Assembly (NCBI GenBank): GCA_035048495.1
Contig: CM068548.1
Coordinates: 744,001-808,000 of the forward strand
DNA length: 64,000 nucleotides
Direction: 5' to 3'
DNA from: Euptelea pleiosperma
Taxonomy: Eukaryota; Streptophyta; Magnoliopsida; Ranunculales; Eupteleaceae
Of the stretch, positions 11,738 to 24,885 are shown one piece after another (the stretch's first letter is position 1; the number at the start of each line of letters is the position of its first letter). A program made the translations under genes and the position numbers. A model generated the notes under the pieces. It did not search any database and was not told the DNA's origin. It saw only the letters and a list, made by a program, of their open reading frames with translations.

Positions 11738-14700
11738 GAAAGCTAAGGGAGATGAGATAGAGCTGATGGGCAGGAGTTCTGGGGTTAGGTCAGTAGATTC
11801 GAGGACCGAGAGATGAAGAGATAGAGAGAATAAGGAGAGATGAGAGAGAAAGTATCAGAAAATAGAGAGAAAAGCACTGGCGGAGGGTCTGGAACCCTGG
11901 TCTTCACTGTGACAATCCTCACGCTTCTCCAGTAGAGTCGACTATCATTCTTTGCTGACTCATGTGGCTTTAAACGCTTTGGTCCGTCTCTTGGTCATTG
12001 GCTCTCCTACTCTCTTCGTTCTTTGGGCCGGCTTTTTGGTCCTCTTATTCAGCCCATATTTGGCCCATATCTTCTAGTCATAGCATGTGGGCTCTTTAAG
12101 CTTTGATAATGGGCTTTCCTGATCGATGTGGGCTTGCAAGTCTCGAGAATTTTCCCATCGGGGTTTCCTGCGACAGAAGAAGCGCGTAAAGAGACTCTAT
12201 CAGAATGACTTCATGTCTAGACTTTCGAAAATGTGTTTAATGCATGCAAATATACCATTTCGTCCAGAAAAGTGTGTTCTACGCAACAAAAGAGACTCTT
12301 ACGTAGAAAAGTAGATAAATAGAGTATTTTAACGTGGGAGAATGCAATAACGCTAAAAGGATAATTGCTTAAAATAAGCACTTTTGAGCGAATATCAACG
12401 AACGAATCGAGCAAACTTGTTCCGACTGTCCCGAATCTTATTCCAACACTTCAAATGTGTTAAAACAATTGTAATAGAAGATATTGAGTCAAATTACAAG
12501 GTCCGGTTGCGAGAAAGTCACTTGTTATAGGCTTCGGAATGTAACACACAAACTGAGTCCAATTAGATGCATTGACCCACGGATGGTGCAAACTTCATCC
12601 GACAGTTACGAATCTTATTCCAACACTTCAAATGTATTAAAACAATTATAATAGAAGATATTGAGTCAAATTACGAGGTCCGGTTGCGAAAAAGTCACTA
12701 GTTATAAGCTTAGGAATGTAACGCACAAAATCAGTCCAATTAGAGACATTGACGCATGTATGGAGCGAACTTGTTTCGACTGTCCCGAATCTTGTTCCAA
12801 GACTTCAAATGTGTTGAAACAATTGTAATGGAAGAGTTTGAGACAAATTACGATGTCCGGATGCGAAAACGTAACTAGTTATAGGCTTCGGAATGTAACA
12901 CTAAAACTAAGTCCAATTAGAGACATTGACGAATGAATGTAGCAAACTTGTTCTGCCTGTCCCGAATCTTGTTCCCAGACTTCAAATGTGTTGAAACAAT
13001 AATGATGAAAGAGTTCGAGTAAAATTATGAGGTCCAGTTGCGAGAAAGGCACTAGTTATAGGCTTCGGAATGTAACACACAAACCGTGTCGAATTTGAGA
13101 CATTGATGCCAGGATGGAGCAAACTTGTTCCGCCTGTCCCGAATCTAGTTCCAACATTTGAAATGTGTTGAAACAATAATAATGGAAGAGTTTGAGTAAA
13201 ATTACGAGGTCCGGTTGCGAAAAAGCCACTTGTTATAGGCTTCGGAATGTAACACACAAACTGAGTCCAATTAGAGACATTGACGCCCGGATGGAGCAAA
13301 CTCCTTCCGACAGTCCCGAAAATTATTCCAACACTTCAACTGTGTTAAAATAATTGTAATAGAATTGTAATAAAAGATATCGAGTCAAATTACGTGGTCC
13401 GGTTGCGTAAAAGTCAGTAATTATAGGCTTACGAATGTAACGCACAAACTGAGTCCAATTAGAGACATTGACGAACGAATGGAGCAAACTTGTTCCGCCT
13501 GTCCCGAATCTTGTTCCAAGACTTCAAATGTGTTGAAACAATAATAATGAAAGAGTTTGAGTAAAATTACGAGGTCCAGTTGCGAGAAAGTCACTTGTTA
13601 TAGGCTTCGGAATGTAACACACAAACCGTGTCCAATTTGAGACATTGACGCATGGATGGAGCAAACTTGTTCCGCCTGTCCCGAATCTTCTTCCAACACT
13701 TCAAATGTGTTGAACAAATAATAATGAAATAGTTTGAGTAAAATTCTGAGGTTCGGTTGCGAGAAAGTCACTTGTAATAGGCTTCGGAATGTAACACACA
13801 AACTGAGTCAAATTAGAGACATTGACGCATGGATGGAGCAAACTTGTTCCGACAGTCCCGAATCTAATTCTAACACTCCAAATGTGTTAAAACAATTGTA
13901 ATTGAAGATATTCAGTCAAATTCTGAGGTCCGATTGCGAAAAAGTCACTAGTTATAAGCTTAGGAATGCAATGCACAAACTGAATCTAATTAGAGACATT
14001 GACGCACGGATGGAGCGAACTTGTTTCGACTGTCCAAAATCTTGTTCCAAGACTTGAAATGTGTTAAAACATTTATAATGGAAGAGTTTGAGTCAAATTA
14101 CGAGGTCCGATTGCGAGAAAGTCACTTGTTATAGGCTTCGGAATGTAACACACAAACTGAGTCCAATTAAAGACATTGACGCACGGATGTAGCAAACTTG
14201 TTCCGACAGTCCCGAATCTAATTCAAACACTTTAAATGTGTTAAAACAATTGTAATTGAAGATATTCAGTCAAATTACGAGGTCCGATTGCAAAAAAGTC
14301 ACTACTTATAAGCTTAGGAATGTAACGCACAAACTGAGTCTAATAAGAGACATTGACGCACGGATGGAGCAAACTTGTTTCGATTGTCCAAAATCTTGTT
14401 CCAAGACTTGAAATGTGTTAAAAAATTTATAATGGAAGAGTTTGAGTCAAATTACGAGGTCCGATTGCGAGAAAGTCACTTGTTATAGGCTTCGGAATGT
14501 AACACACAAACTGAGTCCAATTAAAGACATTGACGCACGGATGTAGCAAACTTGTTCCGACAGTCCCGAATCTAATTCCAACACTTTAAATGTGTTAAAA
14601 CAATTGTAATTGAAGATATTCAGTCAAATTACGAGGTCCGGTTGCAAAAAAGTCACTACTTATAAGCTTAAGAATGTAACGCACAAACTGAGTCTAATAA

Positions 14701-17434
14701 GAGACATTGACGCACGGATGGAGCAAACTTGTTTCGATTGTCCCGAATCTTTTTCCAAGACTTGAAATGTGTTGAAACAATTATAATGTAAGAGTTTGAC
14801 TCAAATTACGAGGTCCGATTGCGAGAAAGTCACTTGTTATAGGCTTCGGAATGTAACACATAAACTGAGTCCAATTAGAGACATTGACGCACGGATGGAG
14901 CAAACTTGTTCCGACAGTCCCGAATCTAATTCCAACACTTCAAATGTGTTAAAACAATTGTAATAGAAGATATTGAGTCAAATTACGAGGTCCGGTTGCG
15001 AAAAAATCAGTAATTTTAGGCTTAAGAATGTAACACACAAACTGAGTCAATTATAGACATTGACGAACGAATCGAGCAAACTTGTTCCGACTGTCCCGAA
15101 TCTTGTTCCAACACTTCAAATGTGTTAAAACAATTGGAATAGAAGATATTGAGTCAAATTACGAGGTCCGGTTGCAAGAAAGTCACTTGTTATAGGCTTC
15201 GCAATGTAACACACAAACTGAGTCCAATTAAAGGCATTGACGCACGGATGGAGCAAACTTCATCCGACAGTTAGAAATTTTATTCCAACACTTCAAATGT
15301 GTTAAAACAATTATAATAGAAGATACTGAGTCAAATTATGAGGTCCGGTTGCGAGAAAGTCTCCTGTTATAGGCTTCGGAATGTAACACACAAACTGAGT
15401 CCAATTAGAGGCATTGACGCACGGATGGAGCAAACTTCTTCCGACAGTCCCGAATCTTATTCCAACACTCTTCAAATGTGTTAAAACAATTATAATAGAT
15501 GATATTGAGTCAAATTATGTTGTCCGGTTGCGAAAAAGTCAGTAATTATAGGCTTAGGAATGTAACACCCAAACTAAGTCCAATTAGATACATTGACGAA
15601 TGAATGGAGCAAACTTATTCCGCCTGTCCCGAATCATGTTCCAAGACTTCAAATGTGTTGAAACAATAAAAATGGAATAGTTTGAGTAAAATTACGACGT
15701 CCGATTGCGAGAAAGTCACTTGTTATAGGCTTCGGAATGTAACACACAAACTGAGTCCAATTAGAGACATTGACGCACGGATAGAGCAAACTTGTTCCGA
15801 CAGTCCCGAATCTAATTCCAACACTTCAAATTGTTAAAACAATTGTAATAGAAGTTATTGAGTCAAATTACGAGGTCCGATTACGAAAAAGTCACTAGTT
15901 ATAAGCCTAGGAATGTAACGCACAAAATGAGTCCAATTAGAGACATTGACGCACGGAAGGAGCGAACTTGTTTCGAATCTCCCGAATCCTATTCCAAGAC
16001 TTCAAATGTGTTGAAACAATTGTAATGGAAGAGTTTGAGTCAAATTACGAGGTCCGGATGCGAAAACGAAACTAGTTATAGGCTTCGGAATGTAACACAC
16101 AAACTAAGTCCAATTAGAGTCATTAACGAACGAATGTAGCAAACTTGTTTCATTTGTCCCGAATCTTGTTCCAAGACTTCAAATGTGTTGAAACAATAAT
16201 GATGAAAGAGTTCGAGTAAAATTACGAGGTCCAGTTGCGAGAAAGTCACTAGTTATAGGCTTCGGAATGTAACACACAAACCGTGTCGAATTTGAGACAT
16301 TGATGCACGGATGGAGCAAACTTGTTCCGCCTGTCCCGATTCTAGTTCCAACACTTCAAATGTGTTGCAACAATAATAATTGAAGAGTTTGAGTAAAATT
16401 ACGAGGTCCGGTTGTGAGAAAGTCATTGTTATAGGCTTCGGAATGTAACACACAAACTGAGTCCAATTAGAGACATAGATGCACGGATGGAGCAAACTTC
16501 TTCCGACAGTCCCAAATCTTATTCCAACACTTCAAATGTGTTAAAACAATTGTAATTGAAGATATTCAGTCAAATTCCGAGGTCCGATTGCAAAAAAGTC
16601 ACTAGTTATAAGCTTAGGAATGTAATGCCCAAACTGAATCTAATTAGAGACATTGACGCACGGATGGAGCGAACTTGTTTCGACTGTCCAAAATCTTGTT
16701 CCAAGACTTCAAATGTGTTGAAACAATTATAATGGAAGAGTTTGAGTCAAATTACGAGGTCCAATTGCGAGAAAGTCACTTGTTATAGGCTTCGGAATGT
16801 AACACACAAACTGAGTCCAATTAAAAATATTGACGCACGGATGGAGCAAACTTGTTCCGACAGTCCCGAATCTAATTCCAACACTTTAAATGTGTTAAAA
16901 CAATTGTAATTGAAGATATTCAGTCAAATTACGAGGTCCGGTTGCAAAAAAGTCACTAGTTATAAGCTTAGGAATGTAACGCACAAACTGAGTCTAATAA
17001 GAGACATTGACGCACGGATGGAGCAAACTTGTTTCGATTGTCCCGAATCTTTTTCCAAGACTTGAAATGTGTTGAAACAATTATAATAGAAGAGTTTGAC
17101 TCAAATTATGAGGTCCGATTGCGAGAAAGTCACTTGTTATAGGCTTCGGAATGTAACACACAAACTGAGTCCAATTAGAGACATTGACGCACGGATGGAG
17201 CAAACTTGTTCCGACCGTCCCGAATCTAATTCCAACACTTCAAATGTGTTAAAACAATTGTAATAGAAGATATTGAGTCAAATTACGAGGTCCGGTTGCG
17301 AGAAAGTCACTTGTTATAGGCTTCGGAATGTAAGACACAAACTGAGTCCAATTAGAGACATTGACGCACGGATGGAGCAAACTTGTTCTGACAGTCCCAA
17401 ATCTAATTCCAACACTTCAAATGTGTGAAAACAA

Positions 17435-20400
17435 TGGTAATAGAAGATATTGAGTCAAATTACGAGGTCCGGTTGCGAAAAAGTCAGTAATTATAGGCTT
17501 ACGAATGTAACGCACAAACTGAGTCCAATTAGAGACATTGACGAACGAATAGAGCAAACTTTTTCCGCCTGTCCCGAATCTTGTTCCAAGACTTCAAATG
17601 TGTTGAAACAATAATAATGAAAGAGTTTGAGTAAAATTCCGAGGTCCAGTTTCGAGAAAGTCACTTGTTATAGGCTTCGGAATGTAACACACAAACCGTG
17701 TCCAATTTTAGACATTGACGCACGGATGGAGCAAACTTGTTCCGCCTGTCCCGAATCTTCTTCCAACGCTTCAAATATGTTGAAAAAATAATAATGGAAT
17801 AGTTTGAGTAAAATTACAAGGTCCGGTTGTGAGAAAGTCACTTAGTATAGGCTTCGGAATGTAACACACAAACTAAGTCCAATTAGAGACATTCACGTAC
17901 GGATGGAGCAAACTTGTTCTGACAGTCCCGAATATAATTCCATCACTTCAAATGTGTTAAAACAATTGTAATTGAAGATATGCAGTCAAATTACGAGGTC
18001 CAGTTGCGAAAAAGTCACTAGTTATAAGCTTAGGAATGTAACGCACAAACTGAGTCTAATAAGAGACATTGACGCACGGATGGAGCAAACTTTTTTCGAC
18101 TGTCCCGAATCTTGTTCCAAGACTTCAAATATGTTGAAACAATTATAATGGAAGAGTTTGAGTCAAATTACGCGGTACGGTTGCGAGAAAGCACTTGTTA
18201 TAGGCTTCGGAATGTAACACACAAACTGAGTCCAATTATAGACATTGACGCACGGATAGAGCAAACTTCTTTCGACTGTCCCGAATCTTATTCCAACACT
18301 TGAAATGTTTTAAAATAATTTTAATAGAAGATATTGAGTCAAATTACGAGGACCGGGAGCAAAAAAGTCAGAAATTATAGGCTTACAAATGTAACACACA
18401 AACTGAGTCCAATTAGAGAAATTGACGAACGAATCGAGCAAACTTGTTCCGACTGTCCCGAATCTTGTTCCAACACTTCAAATGTGTTGAAACAATTGTA
18501 ATGGAAGAATTTGAGTAAAATTACGAGGTCCGGTTGCGAGAAAGTCACTTGTTATAGGCTTCGGAATGTAACACACAAACTGAGTCCAATTAGAGGCATT
18601 GACGCACGGATGGAGCAAACTTCTTCCGACAGTCCCGAATCTTATTCCAACACTTCAAATGTGTTAAAACAATTGTAATAGAAGATATTGAGTCAAATTA
18701 TAAGGTCCGGTTGCGGGAAAGACACTTGTTATAGGTTTCGGAATATAACACACAAACTGAGTCCAATTAGAGGCATTGACCCACGGATGGAGCAAACTTC
18801 TTCCGTCAGTCCCAAATCTTATTCTAACACTTCAAATGTGTTAAAACAATTATAATAGATGATATTGAGTCAAATTACGTGGTCCGGTTGCGAAAAAGTC
18901 AGTAATTATAGGCTTAGGAATGTAACACCCAAACTAAGTCCAATTAAATACATTGACGAACGAATGGAGCAAACTTGTTCCGCCTGTGCTGAATCTTGTT
19001 CCAAGACTTCAAATGTGTTGAAACAATAATAATGGAAGAGTTTGAGTAAAATTACGAGGTCTGGTTGCGAGAAAGTCACTTGTTATAGGCTTCGGAATGT
19101 AACACACAAACTGAGTCCAATTAGAGACATTGACGCACGGATGGAGCAAACTTGTTCCGACAGTCCCGAATCTAATTCCAACACTTTAAATGTGTTAAAA
19201 TAATTGTAATAGAAGATATTGAGTCAAATTATGAGGTCCGATTGCGAAAAAGTCAGTAATTATAGGCTTAGGAATGTAACACACAAACTGAGTCCAATAA
19301 GAGACATTGACGAACGAATCGAGCAAACTTATTCCGACTGTCCCGAATCTTGTTCCAACACTTCAAATGTGTTGAAAAAATTGTAATGGAAGAGTTTGAA
19401 TCAAATTACAAGGTCCGGTTGCGAAAACGTAACTAGTTATAGGCTTCGGAATGTAACACACAAACTAAGTCCAATTAGAGACATTGACGTACGGATGGAG
19501 CAAACTTGTTCTGACAGTCCCGAATCTAATTCCAACACTCCAAATGTGTTAAAACAATTGTAATAGAAGATATTGAGTCAAATTACAAGGTCCGATTGTG
19601 AGAAAGTCACTTGTTATAGGCTTCAGAATGTAACACACAAACTGAGTCCAATTAGATGCATTGACCCACGAATGGAGCAAACTTCATCCGACAGTTACGA
19701 ATCTTATTCCAACACTTCAAATGTGTTAAAAAAATTGTAATAGAAGATATTGAGTCAAATTACGAGGTCCGGTTGCGAGAAAGTCACTTGTTATAGGCTT
19801 CGGAATGTAACACACAAACTGAGTCCAATTAGTGATTTTGACGCACGGATGGAGCAAACTTGTTCCGACAGTCCCGAATCTAATTCCAACACTTCAAATG
19901 TGTTAAAACAATTGTAATTGAAGATATTCAGTCAAATTACGAGGTCCGGTTGCGAAAAAGTCACTAGTTATAAGCTTAAGAATGTAACGCACAAACTGAG
20001 TCTAATAAGAGACATTGACGCACGGATGGGGCAAACTTGTTTCGACTGTCCCGAATCTTGTTCCAAGACTTCAAATGTCTTGAAACAATTGTAATGGAAG
20101 AGTTTGAGTCAAATTACGTGGTCCGGTTGTGAGAAAGTCACTTGTTATAGGCTTCGGAGTGTAACACACAAACTGAGTCCAATTAGAGACATTGATGCAC
20201 GGATGGAGCAAACTTGTTCCGACTGTCCCGAATCTAATTTCAACACGTCAAATGTGTTGAAACAATTATAATAGAAAAAATTGAGTCAAATTACGAGGTC
20301 CGATTGCGAAAAAGCCAGTAATTATAGGCTAATGAATTTAACACACAAACTGAGTCCAATTAGAGACATTGACGAACGAATCGAGCAAACTTATTCCGAC

Positions 20401-23400
20401 TGTCCCGAATCTTATTCCAACACTTCAAATGTGTTAAAACAATTGTAATAGAAGATATTGAGTCAAATTACAAGGTCCGGTTGCGAGAAAGTCACTTGTT
20501 ATAGGCTTCGGAATGTAACACACAAACTGAGTCCAATTAGATGCATTGACCCACGGATGGTGCAAACTTCATCCGACAGTTACGAATCTTATTCCAACAC
20601 TTCAAATGTATTAAAACAATTATAATAGAAGATATTGAGTCAAATTACGAGGTCCGGTTCCGAGAAAGTCACTTGTTATAGCCTAGGGAATGTAACACAC
20701 AAACTGAGTCCAATTAGAGACATTGACGCACGGATAGAGCAAACTTGTTCCGACAGTCCCGAATATAATTCCAACACTTCAAATGTGTTAAAACAAATGT
20801 AATAGAAGATATTGAGTCAAATTACGAGGTCCGATTACGAAAAAGTCACTAGTTATAAGCTTAGGAATGTAACGCACAAAATCAGTCCAATTAGAGACAT
20901 TGACGCATGTATGGAGCGAACTTGTTTCGACTGTCCCGAATCTTGTTCCAAGACTTCAAATGTGTTGAAACAATTGTAATGGAAGAGTTTGAGACAAATT
21001 ACGATGTCCGGATGCGAAAACGTAACTAGTTATAGGCTTCGGAATGTAACACTAAAACTAAGTCCAATTAGAGACATTGACGAATGAATGTAGCAAACTT
21101 GTTCCGCTTGTCCCGAATCATGTTCCCAGACTTCAAATGTGTTGAAACAATAATGATGAAAGAGTTCGAGTAAAATTACGATGTCCAGTTGCGAGAAAGT
21201 CACTAGTTATAGGCTTCGGAATGTAACACACAAACCGTGTCGAATTTGAGACATTGATGCCAGGATGGAGCAAACTTGTTCCGCCTGTCCCGAATCTAGT
21301 TCCAAAATTTCAAATGTGTTGAAACAATAATAATGGAAGAGTTTGTGTAAAATTAAGAGGTCCGGTTGCGAAAAAGCCACTTGTTATAGGCTTCGGAATG
21401 TAACACACAAACTGAGTCCAATTAGAGACATTGACGCCTGGATGGAGCAGACTCCTTCCGACAGTCCCGAAAATTATTCCAACACTTCAACTGTGTTAAA
21501 ATAATTGTAATAGAATTGTAATAGACGATATTGAGTCAAATTACGAGGTCCGGTTGCGTAAAAGTCAGTAATTATAGGCTTACGAATGTAACGCACAAAC
21601 TGAGTCCAATTAGAGACATTGACGAACGAATGGAGCAAACTTGTTCCGCCTGTCCCGAATCTTGTTCCAAGACTTCAAATGTGTTGAAACAATAATAATG
21701 AAAGAGTTTGAGTAAAATTACGAGGTCCAGTTACGAGAAAGTCACTTGTTATAGGCTTCGGAATGTAACACACAAACCGTGTCCAATTTGAGACATTGAC
21801 GCATGGATGGAGCAAACTTGTTCCGCCTGTCCCGAATCTTCTTCCAACACTTCAAATGTGTAGAAAAAATAATAATGAAATAGTTTGAGTAAAATTCCGA
21901 GGTTTGGTTGCGAGAAAGTCACTTGTAATAGGCTTCGGAATGTAACACACAAACTGAGTCAAATTAGAGACATTGACGCATGGATGGAGCAAACTTGTTC
22001 CGACAGTCCCAAATCTAATTCCAACACTCCAAATGTGTTAAAACAATCGTAATTGAAGATATTCAGTCAAATTCCGAGGTCCGATTGCGAAAAAGTCACT
22101 AGTTATAAGCTTAGGAATGTAACGCACAAACTGAATCTAATTAGAGACATTGACGCACGGATGGAGCGAACTTATTTCGACTGTCCAAAATCTTGTTCCA
22201 AGACTTGAAATGTGTTAAAACAATTATAATGGAAGAGTTTGAGTCAAATTACGAGGTCCGATTGCGAGAAAGTCACTTGTTATAGGCTTCGGAATGTAAC
22301 ACACAAACTGAGTCCAATTAAAGACATTGACGCACGGATGTAGCAAACTTGTTCCGACAGTCCCGAATCTAATTCCAACACTTTAAATGTGTTAAAACAA
22401 TTTTAATTGAAGATATTCAGTCAAATTACGAGGTCCGGTTGCAAAAAAGTCACTACTTATAAGCTTAGGAATGTAACGCACAAACTGCGTCTAATAAGAG
22501 ACATTGAAGCACGGATGGAGCAAACTTGTTTCGATTGTCCCGAATCTTTTTCCAAGACGTGAAATGTGTTGAAACAATTATAATGGAAGAGTTTGAGTCA
22601 AATTACGAGGTCCGATTGCGAGAAAGTCACTTGTTATAGGCTTCGGAATGTAACACACAAACTGAGTCCAATTAGAGACATTGACGCACGGATGGAGCAA
22701 ACTTGTTCCGACAGACCCGAATCTAATTCCAACACTTCAAATGTGTCAAAACAATTGTAATAGAAGATATTTAGTCAAATTACGAGGTCCGGTTGCGAAA
22801 AACTCAGTAATTATAGGCTTAGGAATGTAACACACAAACTGAGTCAATTATAGACATTGACGAACGAATCGAGCAAACTTGTTCCGACTGTCCCGAATCT
22901 TGTTCCAACACTTCAAATGTGTTAAAACAATTGGAATAGAAGATATTGAGTCAAATTACGAGGTCCGATTGCAAGAAAGTCACTTGTTATAGGCTTCGCA
23001 ATGTAACACACAAACTGAGTCCAATTAGAGGCATTGACGCACGGATGGAGCAAACTTCATCCGACAGTTACAAATCTTATTCCAACACTTCAAATGTGTT
23101 AAAACAATTGTAATAGAAGATACTGAGTCAAATTATGAGGTCCGATTGCGAGAAAGTCACCTGTTATAGGCTTCGGAATGTAACACACAAACTGTGTCCA
23201 ATTAGAGTCATTGACGCACGGATGGAGCAAACTTCTTCCGACAATCCCGAATCTTATTCCAACACTTCAAATGTGTTAAAACAATTGTAATAGAAGATAT
23301 TGAGTCAAATTACAAGGTCCGGTTGCGAGAAAGTCACTTGTTATAGGCTTCGGAATGTAACACACAAACTGAGTCCAATTAGAGGCATTAACCCACGGAT

Positions 23401-24885
23401 GGAGCAAAATTATTCCGACAGTCCTGAATCTTATTCCAACACTCTTCAAATGTGTTAAAACAATTATAATAGATGATATTGAGTCAAATTATGTTGTCCG
23501 GTTGCGAAAAAGTCAGTAATTATAGGCTTAGGAATGTAACACCCAAACTAAGTCCAATTAGATACAATCACGAATGAATGGACCAAACTTGTTCCGCCTG
23601 TCCCGAAACATGTTCCAAGACTTCAAATGTGTTGAAACAATAAAAATGGAATAGTTTGAGTAAAATTACGACGTCCGATTGCGAGAAAGTCACTTGTTAT
23701 AGGCTTCGGAATGTAACACAGAAACTGAGTCCAATTAGAGACATTGATGCACGGATAGAGCAAACTTGTTCCGACAGTCCCGAATCTTATTCCAACACTT
23801 CAAATGTGTTAAAACAATTGTAATAGAAGTTATTGAGTCAAATTACGAGGTCCGATTACGAAAAAGTCACTAGTTATAAGCCTAGGAATGTAACGCACAA
23901 AATGAGTCCAATTAGAGACATTGACGCACGGAAGGAGCGAACTTGTATCGAATGTCCCGAATCCTATTCCAAGACTTCAAATGTGTTGAAACAATTGTAA
24001 TGGAAGAGTTTCAGTCAAAGTACGAGGTCCGGATGCGAAAACGTAACTAGTTATAGGCTTCGGAATGTAACACACAAACTAAGTCCAATTAGAGTCATTG
24101 ACGAAGGAATGTAGCAAACTTGTTTCACTTGTCCCGAATCTTGTTCCAAGACTTCAAATGTGTTGAAACAATAATGATGAAAGAGTTCGAGTAAAATTAC
24201 GAGGTCCAGTTGCGAGAAAGTCACTAGTTATAGGCTTCGGAATGTAACACACAAACCGTGTTCAATTTGAGACATTGATGCACGGATGGAGCAAACTTGT
24301 TCCGCCTGTCCCGAATCTCGTTCCAACACTTCAAATGTGTTGCAACAATAATAATTGAAGAGTTTGAGTAAAATTACGAGGTCCGGTTGCAAGAAAGTCA
24401 TTGTTATAGGCTTCGGAATGTAACACACAAACTGAGTCCAATTAGAGACATAGATGCACAGATGGAGCAAACTTCTTCCGACAGTCCCAAATCTTATTCC
24501 AACACTTCAAATGTGTTAAAACAATTGTAATTGAAGATATTCAGTCAAATTCCGAGGTTCGATTGCGAAGAAGTCACTAGTTATAAGCTTAGGAATGTAA
24601 CGCACAAACTGAATCTAATTAGAGACATTGACGCATGGATGGAGCGAACTTGTTTCGACTGTCCAAAATCTTGTTCCAAGACTTGAAATGTGTTGAAACA
24701 ATTATAATGGAAGAGTTTGAGTCAAATTACGAGGTCCAATTGCGAGAAAGTCACTTGTTATAGGCTTCGGAATGTAACACACAAACTGAGTCCAATTAAA
24801 GACATTGACGCACGGATGGAGCAAACTTGTTCCGACAGTCCCGAATCTAATTCCAACACTTTAAATGTGTTAAAACAATTGTAAT
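17435..24885. repeat. Second copy of a ~7.4 kb satellite segmental duplication
   Basis: This block matches 5881-16900 once element 1 (plus its 5-bp duplication) is removed. Landmark offsets are 11554 bp before about 7300 (CAGTAATTATAGGCTTACG at 5931 and 17485; TAAGGTCC at 7147 and 18701), 12616 bp at the insertion site (equal to 7974 without the insertion), 7974 at 12398/20372, 8151 near 13598/21749, and 7975 near 16253/24228. The offset changes are whole monomers: six extra at about 18850-19912, one extra near 20640, one fewer later. The copies are tandem. Both ends are approximate. Confidence 0.75.
20372..20386. other. Paralogous empty site of element 1
   Basis: The duplicated copy reads ACGAA CGAATCGAGC without interruption. 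Around element 1 the same sequence is split as ACGAA (7756-7760), insertion, ACGAA CGAATCGAGC (from 12398). The preceding ~100 bp (GAAAAAGCCAGTAATTATAG, GGCTAATGAATTTAACACAC) are shared by both copies and rare elsewhere, confirming paralogy. Confidence 0.85.

Larger units (their letters stand above)
7761..12397 (-). mobile_element. Solo LTR of an Athila-like gypsy element (element 1), interrupted by a nested LTR
   Basis: On the plus strand the insertion begins TGAAAGTAGG and ends GCGAATATCA. Its LTR sense is the minus strand, where it starts TGATATTCGCTC like the LTR starts at 43359, 47642 and 49796. It is flanked by perfect ACGAA copies (7756-7760 and 12398-12402). Only one LTR start and one LTR end are present and no coding sequence is recognisable, so it is a solo LTR. 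Removing the nested 8214-10331 LTR and its 5-bp duplication leaves about 2.5 kb. Sense-strand landmarks are a triple MSA-like motif, an A-rich tract, an inverted repeat with TATA box, a GTTGCA palindrome, a (CTT)n tract and a splice-site pair near the LTR end. Confidence 0.88.
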
